From Lachnospiraceae bacterium (GTDB taxonomy: Bacteria > Bacillota > Clostridia > Lachnospirales > Lachnospiraceae): a stretch of 49,389 nt of DNA. Below, in pieces: positions 1 through 9,450 of the stretch. The stretch covers positions 1 through 49,389 of the forward strand of contig JAFTQM010000069.1 of NCBI GenBank assembly GCA_017462755.1. Direction: 5' to 3'. Under the pieces are notes generated by a model that saw only the letters and a list, made by a program, of their open reading frames with translations, made no database searches and had not been told where the DNA came from. The position numbers were made by a program, and so were the translations under genes. Within the stretch, counting starts at the first letter, position 1, and each line of letters opens with the position of its first letter.

Positions 1-71
1 ATATAATCTTTAGTTAATTTATCAATAAGTTCATTTCTTCCTTTTAAATGGCTATAAGTATATTCTTTCAT
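1..71 (-). CDS. Start of an unidentified protein (cut by window edge)
   Basis: The minus strand opens with ATG at 71 and stays open for 23 codons to the window edge. The predicted N-terminus is MKEYTYSHLKGRNELIDKLT. An AGGTGGG ribosome-binding-like sequence lies about 9 bases upstream (around 80-88), and a TATACT -10-like box lies at 94-99, so a real start is plausible. The codons are very A/T-rich compared with the rest of the window. I do not recognise the protein and too little is present to assign a family. Confidence 0.5.
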   Translation of the reverse strand, partial: MKEYTYSHLKGRNELIDKLTKDY

Positions 72-583
72 AAAACAATTCCCACCTAACAATAGTATAC
101 ACAAATTTATCAACGGATAACTAAGAATTATCCTTTATTCATTTTAACACAAAATTACAAATTTTGCAATAAATAATTACCAAATAATGCGATTTTTTGA
201 AATTTGTTACATCATAGAAAGGATATAGTTTTTAATAACCATCTATCTTTATAAGTATCAATTACTATATAAGAAAAATTATATCACTTATGATTTTAAT
301 ATCAACTGCTACCACTACGTCGCATCTTCCCGCAATTTACCCTCATTTTTAAACTCAATTTTGCAATAATTCCTCTCTTTTTGTTTTTCGGTTATTTTCT
401 CCCAGCTTTTTCTCGTGTTTTCGTGCTTTTTTTGAGTGTTTTTTACATTGTATTGTATTCATAAGATTATTGCATACCTGTTTTCATTTTAGGTTAAACT
501 TGTCTGTTCTCAGAAATAACAAGAATTTTGCTACGCTTTATTTCTCCCAACCAAAAACTCCCAACTTCCCAAGCGGTTCATAC
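72..583. other. AT-rich intergenic stretch, no gene seen
   Basis: About 500 bases with stop codons in every frame and no credible gene. The left third is strongly AT-rich. From about 340 to 450 the plus strand is pyrimidine-rich with long T runs, so the minus strand is purine-rich. No tRNA, rRNA or obvious riboswitch fold was recognised. The composition differs from the coding regions to the right and could mark the edge of an acquired or rearranged segment. Confidence 0.5.
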
Positions 584-612
584 TTGAAAAATACTCCTTC
601 TCCCTTTATAAT
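584..612 (+). promoter_or_regulatory. Sigma-A promoter of the zinc-ribbon gene
   Basis: TTGAAA at 584-589 and a perfect TATAAT at 607-612 are separated by exactly 17 bases. The start codon at 654 follows about 40 bases downstream, with AGGAG at 641-645 as ribosome binding site. Confidence 0.75.
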
Positions 613-653
613 GTTTATGATAATGTATCGTAAATCGGAAAGGAGCATAAATT

Positions 654-1673
654 ATGCCTTGGTGTCCTAAATGTAAAAATGAATACCGCGCCGGTGTCAC
701 CGTCTGTGCGGATTGTAACGTAGAGCTGGTAGACGAGCTTGCCAGTGACCCAAAGGAAAATTGTGATGTTTTAGTGGTTCTTGAAAAAGAGGAGGATGCA
801 AAAAAGCTGATTGCATATCTGGAATATTCCTCGATTACGGCATTCTGCGAGTACTCCGCAGAGGCAGGCGGCTTTGCCGTTTACGTTGCAAAAAAAGCGT
901 ACAAGCAGGCAAAAAAAGCCTTTGCCGCATTCTATACCGTAGAAACGATTTCCGCTATGCAGCAGGAGCAGGAAGCCGCAGCCTCCGGTGAAGCACAGGA
1001 ATCGAATTCAGTGGAAGCTCATTCAGATACTTCCGTGAACGAAGCAACTGAAGATGCAGACGATGACGATGAGGACGAATACGAAGAAAAGCCTCTTTCC
1101 GGCAATACCGGCTCCTATGTAACAAAGGCAGAAAAAAGCGCAGATTACCGTTCCTCCGGCTTTACCTTTACCTTCTTCGGTATCGCAGGTCTGATTGTGA
1201 TGGTTTTGCACTGGTTAAGGGTATTCCAGTACTTTACCACGATGTCTGCCGTTATTATGACTATCATGTTTGTGGCATTTATCTTCATCGGAATCGACAG
1301 CTTCCGCCGTGCGAAAAAGGCCGCAGCTGAATCCACGGATGAAGAGGATTTTACCAAACAGTTGACCGCATGGCTGGATGAGAATGTTACACATGAGGAT
1401 TTAACAGCGGCTCATGTTGCAGATGCTTCCATGGAAATCAATTTCTTAAACGAATTGAACCAACTGAAGGAAATCATCACAAAGCAGTTCGGCGCTCTGG
1501 ACAACTCGTTTTTGGACCGTTTGCAGAAGAATACTATAACGACCATTTTTAATCGATTTTTCCCAAAGACTGAACGAAAAGAGTTCCTCTCGCGGAACTC
1601 TCGCGTCGAGCGCGGTCGCTTTAGTGACATCAACAAAAAGTCATGGAGTCTAAATGCTTATCTCAAAGCTTAG
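654..1673 (+). CDS. Zinc-ribbon, DUF2007-like membrane protein with apparent C-terminal frameshift
   Basis: The protein starts with a zinc ribbon (C4, C7, C18, C21). Residues about 36-95 resemble a DUF2007-type putative signal-transducing domain, followed by an acidic linker (about 115-147) and two hydrophobic segments (about 171-187 and 195-215). The molecular function is unknown. AGGAG at 641-645 supports the ATG at 654. The 3' end looks broken. After Arg289 (codon 1518-1520) the other frame reads AEEYYNDHF and stops at TAA 1550-1552, whereas the frame as given continues through a GC-rich palindromic stretch and ends at 1673 inside the terminator stem. One missing base near 1521-1522 would restore a 299-residue protein ending at 1552. 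I infer a frameshift, either a mutation or a sequencing error. Confidence 0.8.
   Translation: MPWCPKCKNEYRAGVTVCADCNVELVDELASDPKENCDVLVVLEKEEDAKKLIAYLEYSSITAFCEYSAEAGGFAVYVAKKAYKQAKKAFAAFYTVETISAMQQEQEAAASGEAQESNSVEAHSDTSVNEATEDADDDDEDEYEEKPLSGNTGSYVTKAEKSADYRSSGFTFTFFGIAGLIVMVLHWLRVFQYFTTMSAVIMTIMFVAFIFIGIDSFRRAKKAAAESTDEEDFTKQLTAWLDENVTHEDLTAAHVADASMEINFLNELNQLKEIITKQFGALDNSFLDRLQKNTITTIFNRFFPKTERKEFLSRNSRVERGRFSDINKKSWSLNAYLKA
1581..1614. repeat. Short GC-rich palindromic element
   Basis: GAGTTCC at 1581-1587 pairs with GGAACTC at 1594-1600 around a 6-base loop. The heptamer TCTCGCG is repeated (1588-1594 and 1599-1605), followed by CGCG-TCGAG-CGCG at 1602-1614. It sits between the likely true stop of the zinc-ribbon gene and its terminator and is much more GC-rich than its surroundings. 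It may be an extragenic repetitive element, but no second copy was noticed in this window. Confidence 0.4.
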
Positions 1674-1693
1674 ATTCCATGACTTTATTTTTT
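1636..1693. terminator. Bidirectional terminator between convergent genes
   Basis: AAAGTCATGGA-(G)-TCTAA pairs with TTAGA-(T)-TCCATGACTTT around a 16-base loop. A T-rich tract follows on the plus strand (1684-1693) and an A run precedes it, giving a U run on the minus strand. It serves the zinc-ribbon gene on the left and the convergent Ig-like gene on the right. Confidence 0.8.
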
Positions 1694-1705
1694 ATAACAA
1701 GTAAT

Positions 1706-2968
1706 CTATTCTACCGTTTCTACTACTTCCTCTGTACTATCTAATCTCCGGAAGGTCGAAACCAGCTTCTGTGCCGCATCGGTCATATTCGGCTGCAATG
1801 CTTCATACGCATCAATGACATTTACAGTAATGTGCTCCATTCCATCATACCAGGTATAAATAGTATTATGAAACGCAAGCGACGGAATGGAAATATCCAC
1901 GCCCTCCTCAAAGACAAAATGAATGTTCTTTAAGGTAATATCGTATCCGATTTTATAGACCTTTTTTCCACCCAACGTTATTGTCTGCTTCTTCAGATTC
2001 TGAACGGTACATTTTTTTGCTGAATACGCTGTCTGCCAGCTTTCCGAAAGCATTTCCTTGGTATATGCCTGCGACATTGCATTCTTTAACGCTTCAAAAT
2101 CCGGCTCTTTCACTAACGAATCTACCCGGATATGGATGTTGGAGGAAGCCAGCTCCTTTCCGTTCAGTGCATTCACGGAACAAGTCAGTGTACCATCTGC
2201 AAAATCCTGTTCTCCTACAAAATAATCCTCCGGAATCTGCATGGTCCAGTCAGACACCCGCTCCTCTCTCGTCGAGAAATTTGCCAGTGTTACGGTCAGC
2301 ACCAGCTCGTCCGAAGCCATAAGCTTGCCTGCATATTTCTCACGGTCAGTGTTCCATGTCTTAAAGGTGCTTTCGTTCAAGAAGCAGTACACTTTTACCG
2401 TATAAGTAGCACAGCGCGTTGCCTTAAAAACACCATCCGTTACCGCCGCATTCTGCGCAGGCTCGCCTTTTTTGTTCAACACCTCGTAGTACAGGTAGTT
2501 TCCATATGTCTTGTTCGTGCCTGCCTTGGTCTTACAGGTATAAGTCAACGGATATTCCTTGTTCTTGCGCAGGTTATTGCTCCGCTGTGTTGTACTTTCC
2601 AAACTCAGTGTAATTTCCGTTACCGCATCTCTGACCTTGATACTGGTCTTGCATACCGTCTCCTGCTCTCCTGTCACAGCCGTACAGGTAATCGATGCAT
2701 TTCCCGGTGCTACTGCAGTCACCACCCCATTTGGGTCTACCGTAGCCACCTTTTCATTTGAAGTAGCAAAGGTTATCTCGGCACCCTCCGGAACGCCCTC
2801 CACCTTCAAAGCCCGACTTTCCTTTCCGTCTTCTCCCAAATACAAATAATAATAGGAGCCGGAAAAGGAAAACTCCGCAGCCTTTACCTGCAATCCATTT
2901 GCCGTAACAATCCCCAAAAGCAGCAGGATAAGAAAACCCCATATTTTTGATAATCCTGTTCTTTCCAT
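1706..2968 (-). CDS. Secreted bacterial Ig-like (BIG2) domain protein
   Basis: A 420-residue exported protein. The N-terminus has a short charged stretch, a hydrophobic core (about 9-25) and a likely signal peptidase site near VKAA (about 28-31). Residues about 34-113 form a BIG2 domain, with the typical 'SNEKVATVDPNGVVTAV' and 'GNASITCTA' strands. The remaining 300 residues are beta-rich and not recognised. GGAAAGGA lies about 10 bases upstream of the ATG. Its start follows the helicase stop by 41 bases, so the two may share a transcript. The role is probably cell-surface or extracellular; nothing indicates an enzyme. Confidence 0.8.
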   Translation of the reverse strand: MERTGLSKIWGFLILLLLGIVTANGLQVKAAEFSFSGSYYYLYLGEDGKESRALKVEGVPEGAEITFATSNEKVATVDPNGVVTAVAPGNASITCTAVTGEQETVCKTSIKVRDAVTEITLSLESTTQRSNNLRKNKEYPLTYTCKTKAGTNKTYGNYLYYEVLNKKGEPAQNAAVTDGVFKATRCATYTVKVYCFLNESTFKTWNTDREKYAGKLMASDELVLTVTLANFSTREERVSDWTMQIPEDYFVGEQDFADGTLTCSVNALNGKELASSNIHIRVDSLVKEPDFEALKNAMSQAYTKEMLSESWQTAYSAKKCTVQNLKKQTITLGGKKVYKIGYDITLKNIHFVFEEGVDISIPSLAFHNTIYTWYDGMEHITVNVIDAYEALQPNMTDAAQKLVSTFRRLDSTEEVVETVE

Positions 2969-3009
2969 CGTTTTTGCTGTCCTTTCCTTGTGTTTTGCCC
3001 GATGAACAG

Positions 3010-6000
3010 TTATGAGAAAATATCCTCTAACTCTTCTCGGGTCAGCTTGTTAATAAATACCTCCTTTGCCTGAATGACCGAATCAGACAAGTCCCTTTTT
3101 CTCTTCTGCAGCCTGAATATTTTTTCCTCAATGGTACCGCGCGTCAGAAGTCGTATGACATGTACATTGTTTTTCTGACCAATCCGGTATACACGATCCG
3201 TTGCCTGCTCCTCTACTGCCGGATTCCACCATGGGTCATAATGGATTACCGTATCGGCTCCGGTCAAATTCAAACCGGTACCGCCCGCTTTTAAGGAAAT
3301 CAGGAAAATCTGTCCCTCTCCGCCATTAAAGCGTTTTACATAGTCGGCACGGACATCTATCGGTGTCGCTCCCTCCAAATAGAAGTACTCATATTGATTC
3401 TTTTTCAGCTCCGCTTCTATCAACTGAAGCATCGAGGTAAATTGAGAAAAAATCAAAATCCAGTGACCGTTCGCCAATGCATCAGAAATTACCTCCATAA
3501 GCAAATCCAGCTTACCGCTGCCGCCCTCGTAATTGCTGATAAAGGTTGCCGGATGACAGCAAATCTGGCGCAATCTGGTCAAGGCAGCCAGAATCTTCAT
3601 CTGACTCTTCTCGATACCATGCTGCTCGATTTCTGTAGAAATTTCCTGACGTATATTGGACATATAGGAAACATATACCTTCTTCTGCTCCTCGGTCAGC
3701 TCCGTCAAAATCTTTTCCTCCAGCTTTTCCGGAAGCTCGGTCAATACATCCTTCTTCATGCGTCGCAGTACAAACGGCCGAATACGCCGATTCAGATTCT
3801 CCAACGCACTCTGGTCGTCCTTCATAATCTGCTTCTCGTAATTCTTTACAAATTTCGCATGACTCATTAGATAATTCGGCATCACGAAATCGAAAATCGA
3901 CCACAGCTCGGATAATGAGTTTTCAATCGGTGTACCGGTCAATGCAAACCGGTGCTGTGCCTGTAAGAGCTTGACGGATTGGGCGTTCATGGATGCCGCA
4001 TTCTTGATAAACTGTGCTTCATCAATAAATACCGTATGAAACTGAATATTCCGATAATGCATGATATCTCTGCGCATCAATGGATATGACGTAATGATTA
4101 CATCGACGGAATCAACGGCTTCTATGATGACCTGTCGCTCCGGCGGTGTACCGCTACATACAACCGCCCGCACCTGCGGGGCAAAATTTTCAAACTCGTC
4201 CAACCAGTTATAAACCAGAGAGGTCGGGCAGACAATCAGATACTTCCCTCCATGTGTTCTTAACTCGGAGGTAATATAGGTAATCGCCTGCAAGGTTTTA
4301 CCAAGACCCATATCGTCGGCAAGAATACCGCCAAGACTGTTCTCTGCCAGTGTTTTTAACCAGTAGAAGCCATTGCCCTGATATGGTCTTAGCTCCGCAT
4401 TTATCTCTGCCGGAAGCTCATAATCCCTCTTTTCCGGAGACAGAATACGCTCAATCAGCTCCGTAAAGTTCTCATTCTTTTCTACCACATAACCGGAATC
4501 CTTTAATGCTTCCTCCAGATAAAATGCGCTGTTCTTCGCCAGCTTTACCGTATCTCCGGTCATGTTTTTTACCGAAACATTCAGATTTTCCAACAGCTCG
4601 GAAATGCCGCGAATCTGCTCGTCTGCCAGATTTAAAAAGCTTCCGTCCTTCAAACGGTAATATTTCCGTTTCATTTGGAAGGAATAAAACAAATCACGAA
4701 GCTCTTCCTTTGGAATCTCATCATAATCCAAATCCATCTCCAGCAAATCAATATCACTGCTGACACGAAGCCCGATTTTGAAGTTTCCGCCGCTCCGGAT
4801 TCCGATTTTCTTGAATGCATCCGAATAATACAGCTGACACAGCTCCGCCAACTGATGAATTCCTTCCTGTAAAAAGTCAAAAATGCTTGTTTCGTTCTTC
4901 AACAAATAGAAGCTGGAATGCGGCTCAAAATCCAACCGCTCCAGATAATGCATAATTTCTTCTTCCTGCTCCTTGCGACGTACAATAATGTAGCCGGATA
5001 CCTTCGGGTCCTCAAAGCAATTAAAATCATACTCTCCATATTGAAAACGCAGCTCTGCTTTAATATTGTCATTGTACTTGTCGAGATAAATAACCGGCTG
5101 CATATCCAAATCCAGATAACGGCTCTTTAACTCCTCCGGAATCTCGATTTCCATGGTATCGTGCAGCCTTGGCAGTACCTCCTCTAAGAAGCGCTGCTTG
5201 TTTTCTCCGCGGAATACTAACGCCTTCTTCTCTCCGCCCAATGAATTGTAAAACGGAACATAATTCCGCAAAAAGCGCTTGTCCGGCTGATAGATTGCTC
5301 CTCGATAAAACAACAGCTCTCCATTTTCCGTCAACGGAATAATCGGCTCGCGTTCTTCATAATCGAGACAAATCATCTCATCGTATACATCCAACTCATA
5401 ACGAATCTTCGGATTACCTTTGACAAACCGCACACCTTCGTAGCTCTTTCCGTACAGCTCTAACTGAAAACGGCTTTTTCCGAACACATTCAGCAAGCGA
5501 ATTAACAGACGTCTGGAAAGCATCATCTGTGCCTTGGCAAACATTTTTGAATAAATCGCAGCATCTGCCATATTTTGAATATCAATAATATCGAGCAAAT
5601 CATTAATCAATCGGGTCGATTCCTTATCAAATTCACTCTCATTACCGATAAATTTAAATTCTTTTCCTAATACAATCGTTTCCTTCGCCACATATTCCGT
5701 CAGGAACTTCTTTAACGACTGTATCTTATACATTCTGCCGCTTCCTGCCTGTAACGTCAAATAAGCCCGGCTGTCGGAGCCCTTTAACATGGCAGGTAAA
5801 GTAATCGTCGGCATCAGATGAAAGACTTCTCCCTTGGTTCTCGCTTCCTCCTGATTGCAGAAATACTCTAAAATCTGGTAAGCCCGCTTCTCCTCCGTAT
5901 TCTGCGGTGCCTCCATTGCCGACTTCTCCTGATACTTCAACAAAAAAAGAAGAGCCGCAACCACATGCTTGCAAGCTCCTCTCTCCTTAATATGCGACGG

Positions 6001-6213
6001 ACAATTGCATGCATGCTCGAATGAACCATCTCCTTTTTCAGTAATGGAAACGGAATAATTATAGCTTCCCTTGACATTCATTCTGTACTGGTGATTTAGC
6101 TTAGAATATGCGACATTGCTTACTCTTCCGGCCTTATAATACTGAAGTCCCCTGGAATAAACGATATCACTTGCGGCCAAATTACGAATACCGGTACGCG
6201 ACAATGTTAACAT
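3010..6213 (-). CDS. SNF2-family DEAD/DEAH helicase with SWIM zinc finger
   Basis: A 1067-residue Swi2/Snf2 ATPase. The N-terminus carries a SWIM finger (C69, C71, C81, H83). The C-terminal 450 residues are a full SNF2 motor: motif I DDMGLGKT (K639), motif II DEAQ (731-734), the ALTGTPIENSLSELW motif III region, a helicase-C segment GGTGLNLTGADTVIHYDP, and the arginine-finger region ATDRVYRIGQ. Such proteins translocate on double-stranded DNA and are thought to remodel protein-DNA complexes or recycle RNA polymerase; the substrate here is unknown. AAAGGAGG lies 8 bases before the ATG at 6213, which decides that start over the in-frame start 11 codons upstream. Confidence 0.9.
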   Translation of the reverse strand: MLTLSRTGIRNLAASDIVYSRGLQYYKAGRVSNVAYSKLNHQYRMNVKGSYNYSVSITEKGDGSFEHACNCPSHIKERGACKHVVAALLFLLKYQEKSAMEAPQNTEEKRAYQILEYFCNQEEARTKGEVFHLMPTITLPAMLKGSDSRAYLTLQAGSGRMYKIQSLKKFLTEYVAKETIVLGKEFKFIGNESEFDKESTRLINDLLDIIDIQNMADAAIYSKMFAKAQMMLSRRLLIRLLNVFGKSRFQLELYGKSYEGVRFVKGNPKIRYELDVYDEMICLDYEEREPIIPLTENGELLFYRGAIYQPDKRFLRNYVPFYNSLGGEKKALVFRGENKQRFLEEVLPRLHDTMEIEIPEELKSRYLDLDMQPVIYLDKYNDNIKAELRFQYGEYDFNCFEDPKVSGYIIVRRKEQEEEIMHYLERLDFEPHSSFYLLKNETSIFDFLQEGIHQLAELCQLYYSDAFKKIGIRSGGNFKIGLRVSSDIDLLEMDLDYDEIPKEELRDLFYSFQMKRKYYRLKDGSFLNLADEQIRGISELLENLNVSVKNMTGDTVKLAKNSAFYLEEALKDSGYVVEKNENFTELIERILSPEKRDYELPAEINAELRPYQGNGFYWLKTLAENSLGGILADDMGLGKTLQAITYITSELRTHGGKYLIVCPTSLVYNWLDEFENFAPQVRAVVCSGTPPERQVIIEAVDSVDVIITSYPLMRRDIMHYRNIQFHTVFIDEAQFIKNAASMNAQSVKLLQAQHRFALTGTPIENSLSELWSIFDFVMPNYLMSHAKFVKNYEKQIMKDDQSALENLNRRIRPFVLRRMKKDVLTELPEKLEEKILTELTEEQKKVYVSYMSNIRQEISTEIEQHGIEKSQMKILAALTRLRQICCHPATFISNYEGGSGKLDLLMEVISDALANGHWILIFSQFTSMLQLIEAELKKNQYEYFYLEGATPIDVRADYVKRFNGGEGQIFLISLKAGGTGLNLTGADTVIHYDPWWNPAVEEQATDRVYRIGQKNNVHVIRLLTRGTIEEKIFRLQKRKRDLSDSVIQAKEVFINKLTREELEDIFS

Positions 6214-6318
6214 GCAATACAACCTCCTTTGAATTTTACCATGCATTACATTATATCATAAAATTCAATGTTGTGCATTCTTTTTTTATTTATTTTTCCA
6301 TATTTTCTTTTCTTTATG

Positions 6319-7959
6319 CTATTTGCAGATTTGAGCCGCCCGTTCTAACGCAAGATCGATGTTTGCACAGAAATTTTCGGCTCCCACCTGTGTAGAGAAG
6401 CCTTCTTTTTTCATGACATTCATCGGCTGCTCCAATACATGTGAGAAAACCATCGTTACCTGACGATTCTTCAATTCCAAGAAAACATCACGCAATGTAT
6501 TCATTGCCGTTACATCTAATGCAGGAACACCTCTCATACGCACTACCACCGCTTTGGTATCCTGCGTTACCTGATTTTTCAACGCAAGCAGCTTATCTGC
6601 CGCACCAAAGAACAACGGACCGTTGATTTCGTATACCAGCGTATGCGCCGGTACTGTCTTCAAATGAGTAGCATCCGGATCATTCTCCTCGTCAATATCG
6701 AGAAGCTTCCAGCTATGAACCTCGGTCTGGTCTGCCATTCTCTTCATGAACAGCGCACATGCGAGAATCATACCTACTTCAATCGCCAGTACCAAATCAA
6801 AGGCAAAGGTCAGAATACAGGCTGCCAAAAGCACGAACAAATCGCTCTTCGGTGCCTTACGGTAAGCTAAAAATGCCTTTACATTAAACATATTGTAAGA
6901 TACTACAATCAAAATAGCTGCCAACACACACAACGGAACATACTGAATGAGCGGCATACAAACCATCAAAAAGAAAAACAGGGTCAGACCATGAAAAATC
7001 GCAGCAATCGGAGTTCTCGCCCCGTTTTTGGCGTTTGCAATGGAACGTGCCACACCGCCGGTTGCCGGAATACATCCCAACAAGCCAAGCACGGTATTTG
7101 CCACACCCTCTGCAATCAACTCCATATTGGCACGATGCTTGCTCTGAATCATACCGTCCGTTACAACAGCAGAAAGCAGTGCCTGCAGCGCAATCAGAAT
7201 CGCAATCGTAAACGCAGGCGACATCAACGCAAAAATATCATCCAGCTGCATGCTTGGAAGCTCCGGTACCGAAAGGGTCTTTGGAATATCTCCAAGCAGC
7301 TTTACATCCAGCTTGCCAAAGCGCGCAATCAGCGTACCGATAATCAGTGCCACAAAGGAATTTGGAATTACCTTATTAATCTTTGGCCAAATTACCAGAA
7401 TCACAACACAGATAGCGCCCAATGCCACCGACTGCCAGTTAATCTCACTAAAATGCTTGATGTAGGTTGCCCACTTACCAAAAAAGTTTGTCGGCATCTC
7501 TGCAATCGAAAGTCCCAGAAAATCACGGACCTCCAAGGTAAAAATCGTCACGGCAATACCACCGGTAAAACCAATCGTAATCGGAGACGGAATATACTTA
7601 ATCAATTTGCCCAATCGGAACACACCGAGCAAAATCAGTATGATACCTGCCATAATCAGTGCTACCATCATACCGTCCATACCGTATTCTAAAATAACCG
7701 ACTGCGTAATGATAATAAACGCTCCGGTCGGACCGGTAATCTGCACTCTGCTTCCACCGAGCAGTGCTACAATAATACTGGAAATAATCGCTGAATAAAT
7801 TCCCTTTTCCGCAGAAACACCACAACCCAGCGCAAATGCAATCGACAATGGCAATGCAATAATCGCAACAATGATACCTGCCATCATATCCTTGCAGAAC
7901 TGCTTTCCGTTGTACCCTTTCATTACGGATAATAGCTTTGGTTTTAATTTCTCTTTCAT
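6319..7959 (-). CDS. SulP-family anion permease with STAS domain
   Basis: A 546-residue transporter with 10-12 hydrophobic segments in the first 420 residues, including the SulP signature region near the start (GIVAAIIALPLSIAFALG-like) and the 'GPTGAF' motif. A cytoplasmic STAS domain occupies about residues 440-540, with the 'VPALDVTAMNTL' loop where SulP regulators bind or are phosphorylated. The family carries sulfate, bicarbonate or other anions; the substrate cannot be read from the sequence. GAGGA lies about 5 bases upstream of the ATG, and a 17-bp-spaced promoter lies about 40 bases further up. No sulfur-assimilation neighbours are present. Confidence 0.9.
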   Translation of the reverse strand: MKEKLKPKLLSVMKGYNGKQFCKDMMAGIIVAIIALPLSIAFALGCGVSAEKGIYSAIISSIIVALLGGSRVQITGPTGAFIIITQSVILEYGMDGMMVALIMAGIILILLGVFRLGKLIKYIPSPITIGFTGGIAVTIFTLEVRDFLGLSIAEMPTNFFGKWATYIKHFSEINWQSVALGAICVVILVIWPKINKVIPNSFVALIIGTLIARFGKLDVKLLGDIPKTLSVPELPSMQLDDIFALMSPAFTIAILIALQALLSAVVTDGMIQSKHRANMELIAEGVANTVLGLLGCIPATGGVARSIANAKNGARTPIAAIFHGLTLFFFLMVCMPLIQYVPLCVLAAILIVVSYNMFNVKAFLAYRKAPKSDLFVLLAACILTFAFDLVLAIEVGMILACALFMKRMADQTEVHSWKLLDIDEENDPDATHLKTVPAHTLVYEINGPLFFGAADKLLALKNQVTQDTKAVVVRMRGVPALDVTAMNTLRDVFLELKNRQVTMVFSHVLEQPMNVMKKEGFSTQVGAENFCANIDLALERAAQICK

Positions 7960-7999
7960 AATGTCCTCTTTTCCTAAGCATATGTATTATACTAAGGTG

Positions 8000-8028
8000 A
8001 TTCTATACCCGTTTTTTTCGTTTTTCAA
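8000..8028 (-). promoter_or_regulatory. Sigma-A promoter of the SulP gene
   Basis: On the minus strand, TTGAAA (8028-8023) and TAGAAT (8005-8000) are separated by 17 bases, about 40 bases upstream of the SulP start codon. Confidence 0.65.
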
Positions 8029-8128
8029 TAGAAAGCATCGAAAAATGTCAGATTTATTAAAATTTCATAAAAAGTTTTTTATATTGTTTCCTGTTTTGTG
8101 ACTTTTTCACCGTACCGATTGTTTTAGA

Positions 8129-9406
8129 CTATGATTGCCCGCTCCAAAGTCCGATAATCCGTCCGATGCAGTATGCAAAATCCTTTTGTGCCACACGCTC
8201 TGCAGTATAGATACCTGCGGTTGCATAAGTAACTCCATCAATTCGGTATTCCAACGTCCCGATTTGTGTTCCTTCTAAAACCGGTGCCGTCATTGTTGTC
8301 TCATAACGAAATTCAAATTCGGTATCCTCCCAGTCCGCAAGCAATAACTCTTCTACAAATCCTTCCTCTTCCAATCGAATCTCTATGTAATCCTGCACTC
8401 CGTCATAGACCGGAATTGCATTCGGAAGCAACGACTCCAGATAAGAATACACACTGCTATAATTCGTCCACTCCTCCTGCGGCATAATCAATGTATCATT
8501 CATCAGAATCCGACTGTCCGCCAGCACATTCTCCGGCTTGTAATACTCCAAGCCATACTGCATCAGCTTTTTCGTATCGCTCCATTTATATTCCTTATTA
8601 GGCGGCCAGCCGCTGGCAAGCACAACACTAACCAGCTCATATCCGTTCCGACGAAGTGCTCCGACAAAGCAATATCCCGCCTTGTTGGTAAAACCGGTTT
8701 TCATTCCGATTGCCCCCTCCATCATATACAAAAAGCGATTTTTGTTGGTAACGGTAAAGGAACGCCCCTTGGTCAGCTCATTGAATTGATAGCTTGCCGT
8801 ATTGGTAATTTTAATAAAATCCTCGTTTTTTAGAGCATATGCCGCAATTTTGGCTAATTCTACAGCAGTCGTATAATGATTTTCCGCATCCAAACCGTTT
8901 GGAGTAGCAAAGCTGGTATCGGTTAATCCGAGCTCGGCAGCCTTTTGATTCATCATGGTACAAAAGCCCTCTACCGTTCCGCCGACATGCTCTGCTAACG
9001 CTACTGCAGTATCATTGTGACTTTCCAGCATCAGAGAGTACAACAAATCCTTCAGATAGTATTGCTCTCCCGTATTGATATTTAACTGAACATCCGGCTG
9101 CCTTGCTGCATTGGAGGACACGGTTACGATTTCATCCATTGCCGCATTCTCCAACAAGACAATCAGGGTCATAATTTTCGTTGTGCTTGCCATCGCAAGT
9201 TGTTCTGTCCCATGCGTTTCGTAGAGCACTCTCTCGCCCGCTGCATCGTAAAGGCAGCCTGCATACGCATAAAGACTTCCCGGCGAGCTTGCCCTCTCAG
9301 AGGTATCTGCCCGTGTTGTAATAGCACAAAAGGTACTGGTCCATAACAAACACAGAACCAGTACCTTGCTTATCCATTTTCTTTTTCGCTTTTTTGGTGT
9401 ACTCAT
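8129..9406 (-). CDS. D-alanyl-D-alanine carboxypeptidase (peptidase S11)
   Basis: A 425-residue low-molecular-weight penicillin-binding protein. Its signal peptide spans about residues 8-33. All three catalytic motifs are present: S74-T-T-K77, S129-H-N131 and K236-T-G238. It trims the terminal D-Ala of peptidoglycan stem peptides outside the membrane. The C-terminal part (about 300-390) fits the beta-rich PBP5 C-terminal domain. AAAAGGA precedes the ATG. It starts only 44 bases after the carbohydrate-binding lipoprotein gene and is probably co-transcribed with that cassette. A second S11 gene lies at 14781. Confidence 0.9.
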   Translation of the reverse strand: MSTPKKRKRKWISKVLVLCLLWTSTFCAITTRADTSERASSPGSLYAYAGCLYDAAGERVLYETHGTEQLAMASTTKIMTLIVLLENAAMDEIVTVSSNAARQPDVQLNINTGEQYYLKDLLYSLMLESHNDTAVALAEHVGGTVEGFCTMMNQKAAELGLTDTSFATPNGLDAENHYTTAVELAKIAAYALKNEDFIKITNTASYQFNELTKGRSFTVTNKNRFLYMMEGAIGMKTGFTNKAGYCFVGALRRNGYELVSVVLASGWPPNKEYKWSDTKKLMQYGLEYYKPENVLADSRILMNDTLIMPQEEWTNYSSVYSYLESLLPNAIPVYDGVQDYIEIRLEEEGFVEELLLADWEDTEFEFRYETTMTAPVLEGTQIGTLEYRIDGVTYATAGIYTAERVAQKDFAYCIGRIIGLWSGQS

Positions 9407-9450
9407 AAGAAAATCCTTTTTTGTTTATACTTATGAGTTTGTTTCTCCGG

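Noticed and set aside
350-465. Lysine-rich minus-strand open frame of about 35 codons in the purine-rich strand
   Set aside because: No ribosome binding site, and the Lys/Arg richness follows simply from A-rich sequence.
470-670. 66-codon plus-strand open frame before the zinc-ribbon gene
   Set aside because: It covers the promoter at 584-612, has no ribosome binding site and overlaps the true start codon at 654.
6991-7692. Plus-strand open frame of 233 codons
   Set aside because: Antisense to the SulP gene; composition is that of a reverse-complement shadow (many His, Asn, Cys, Arg) with no family motif.
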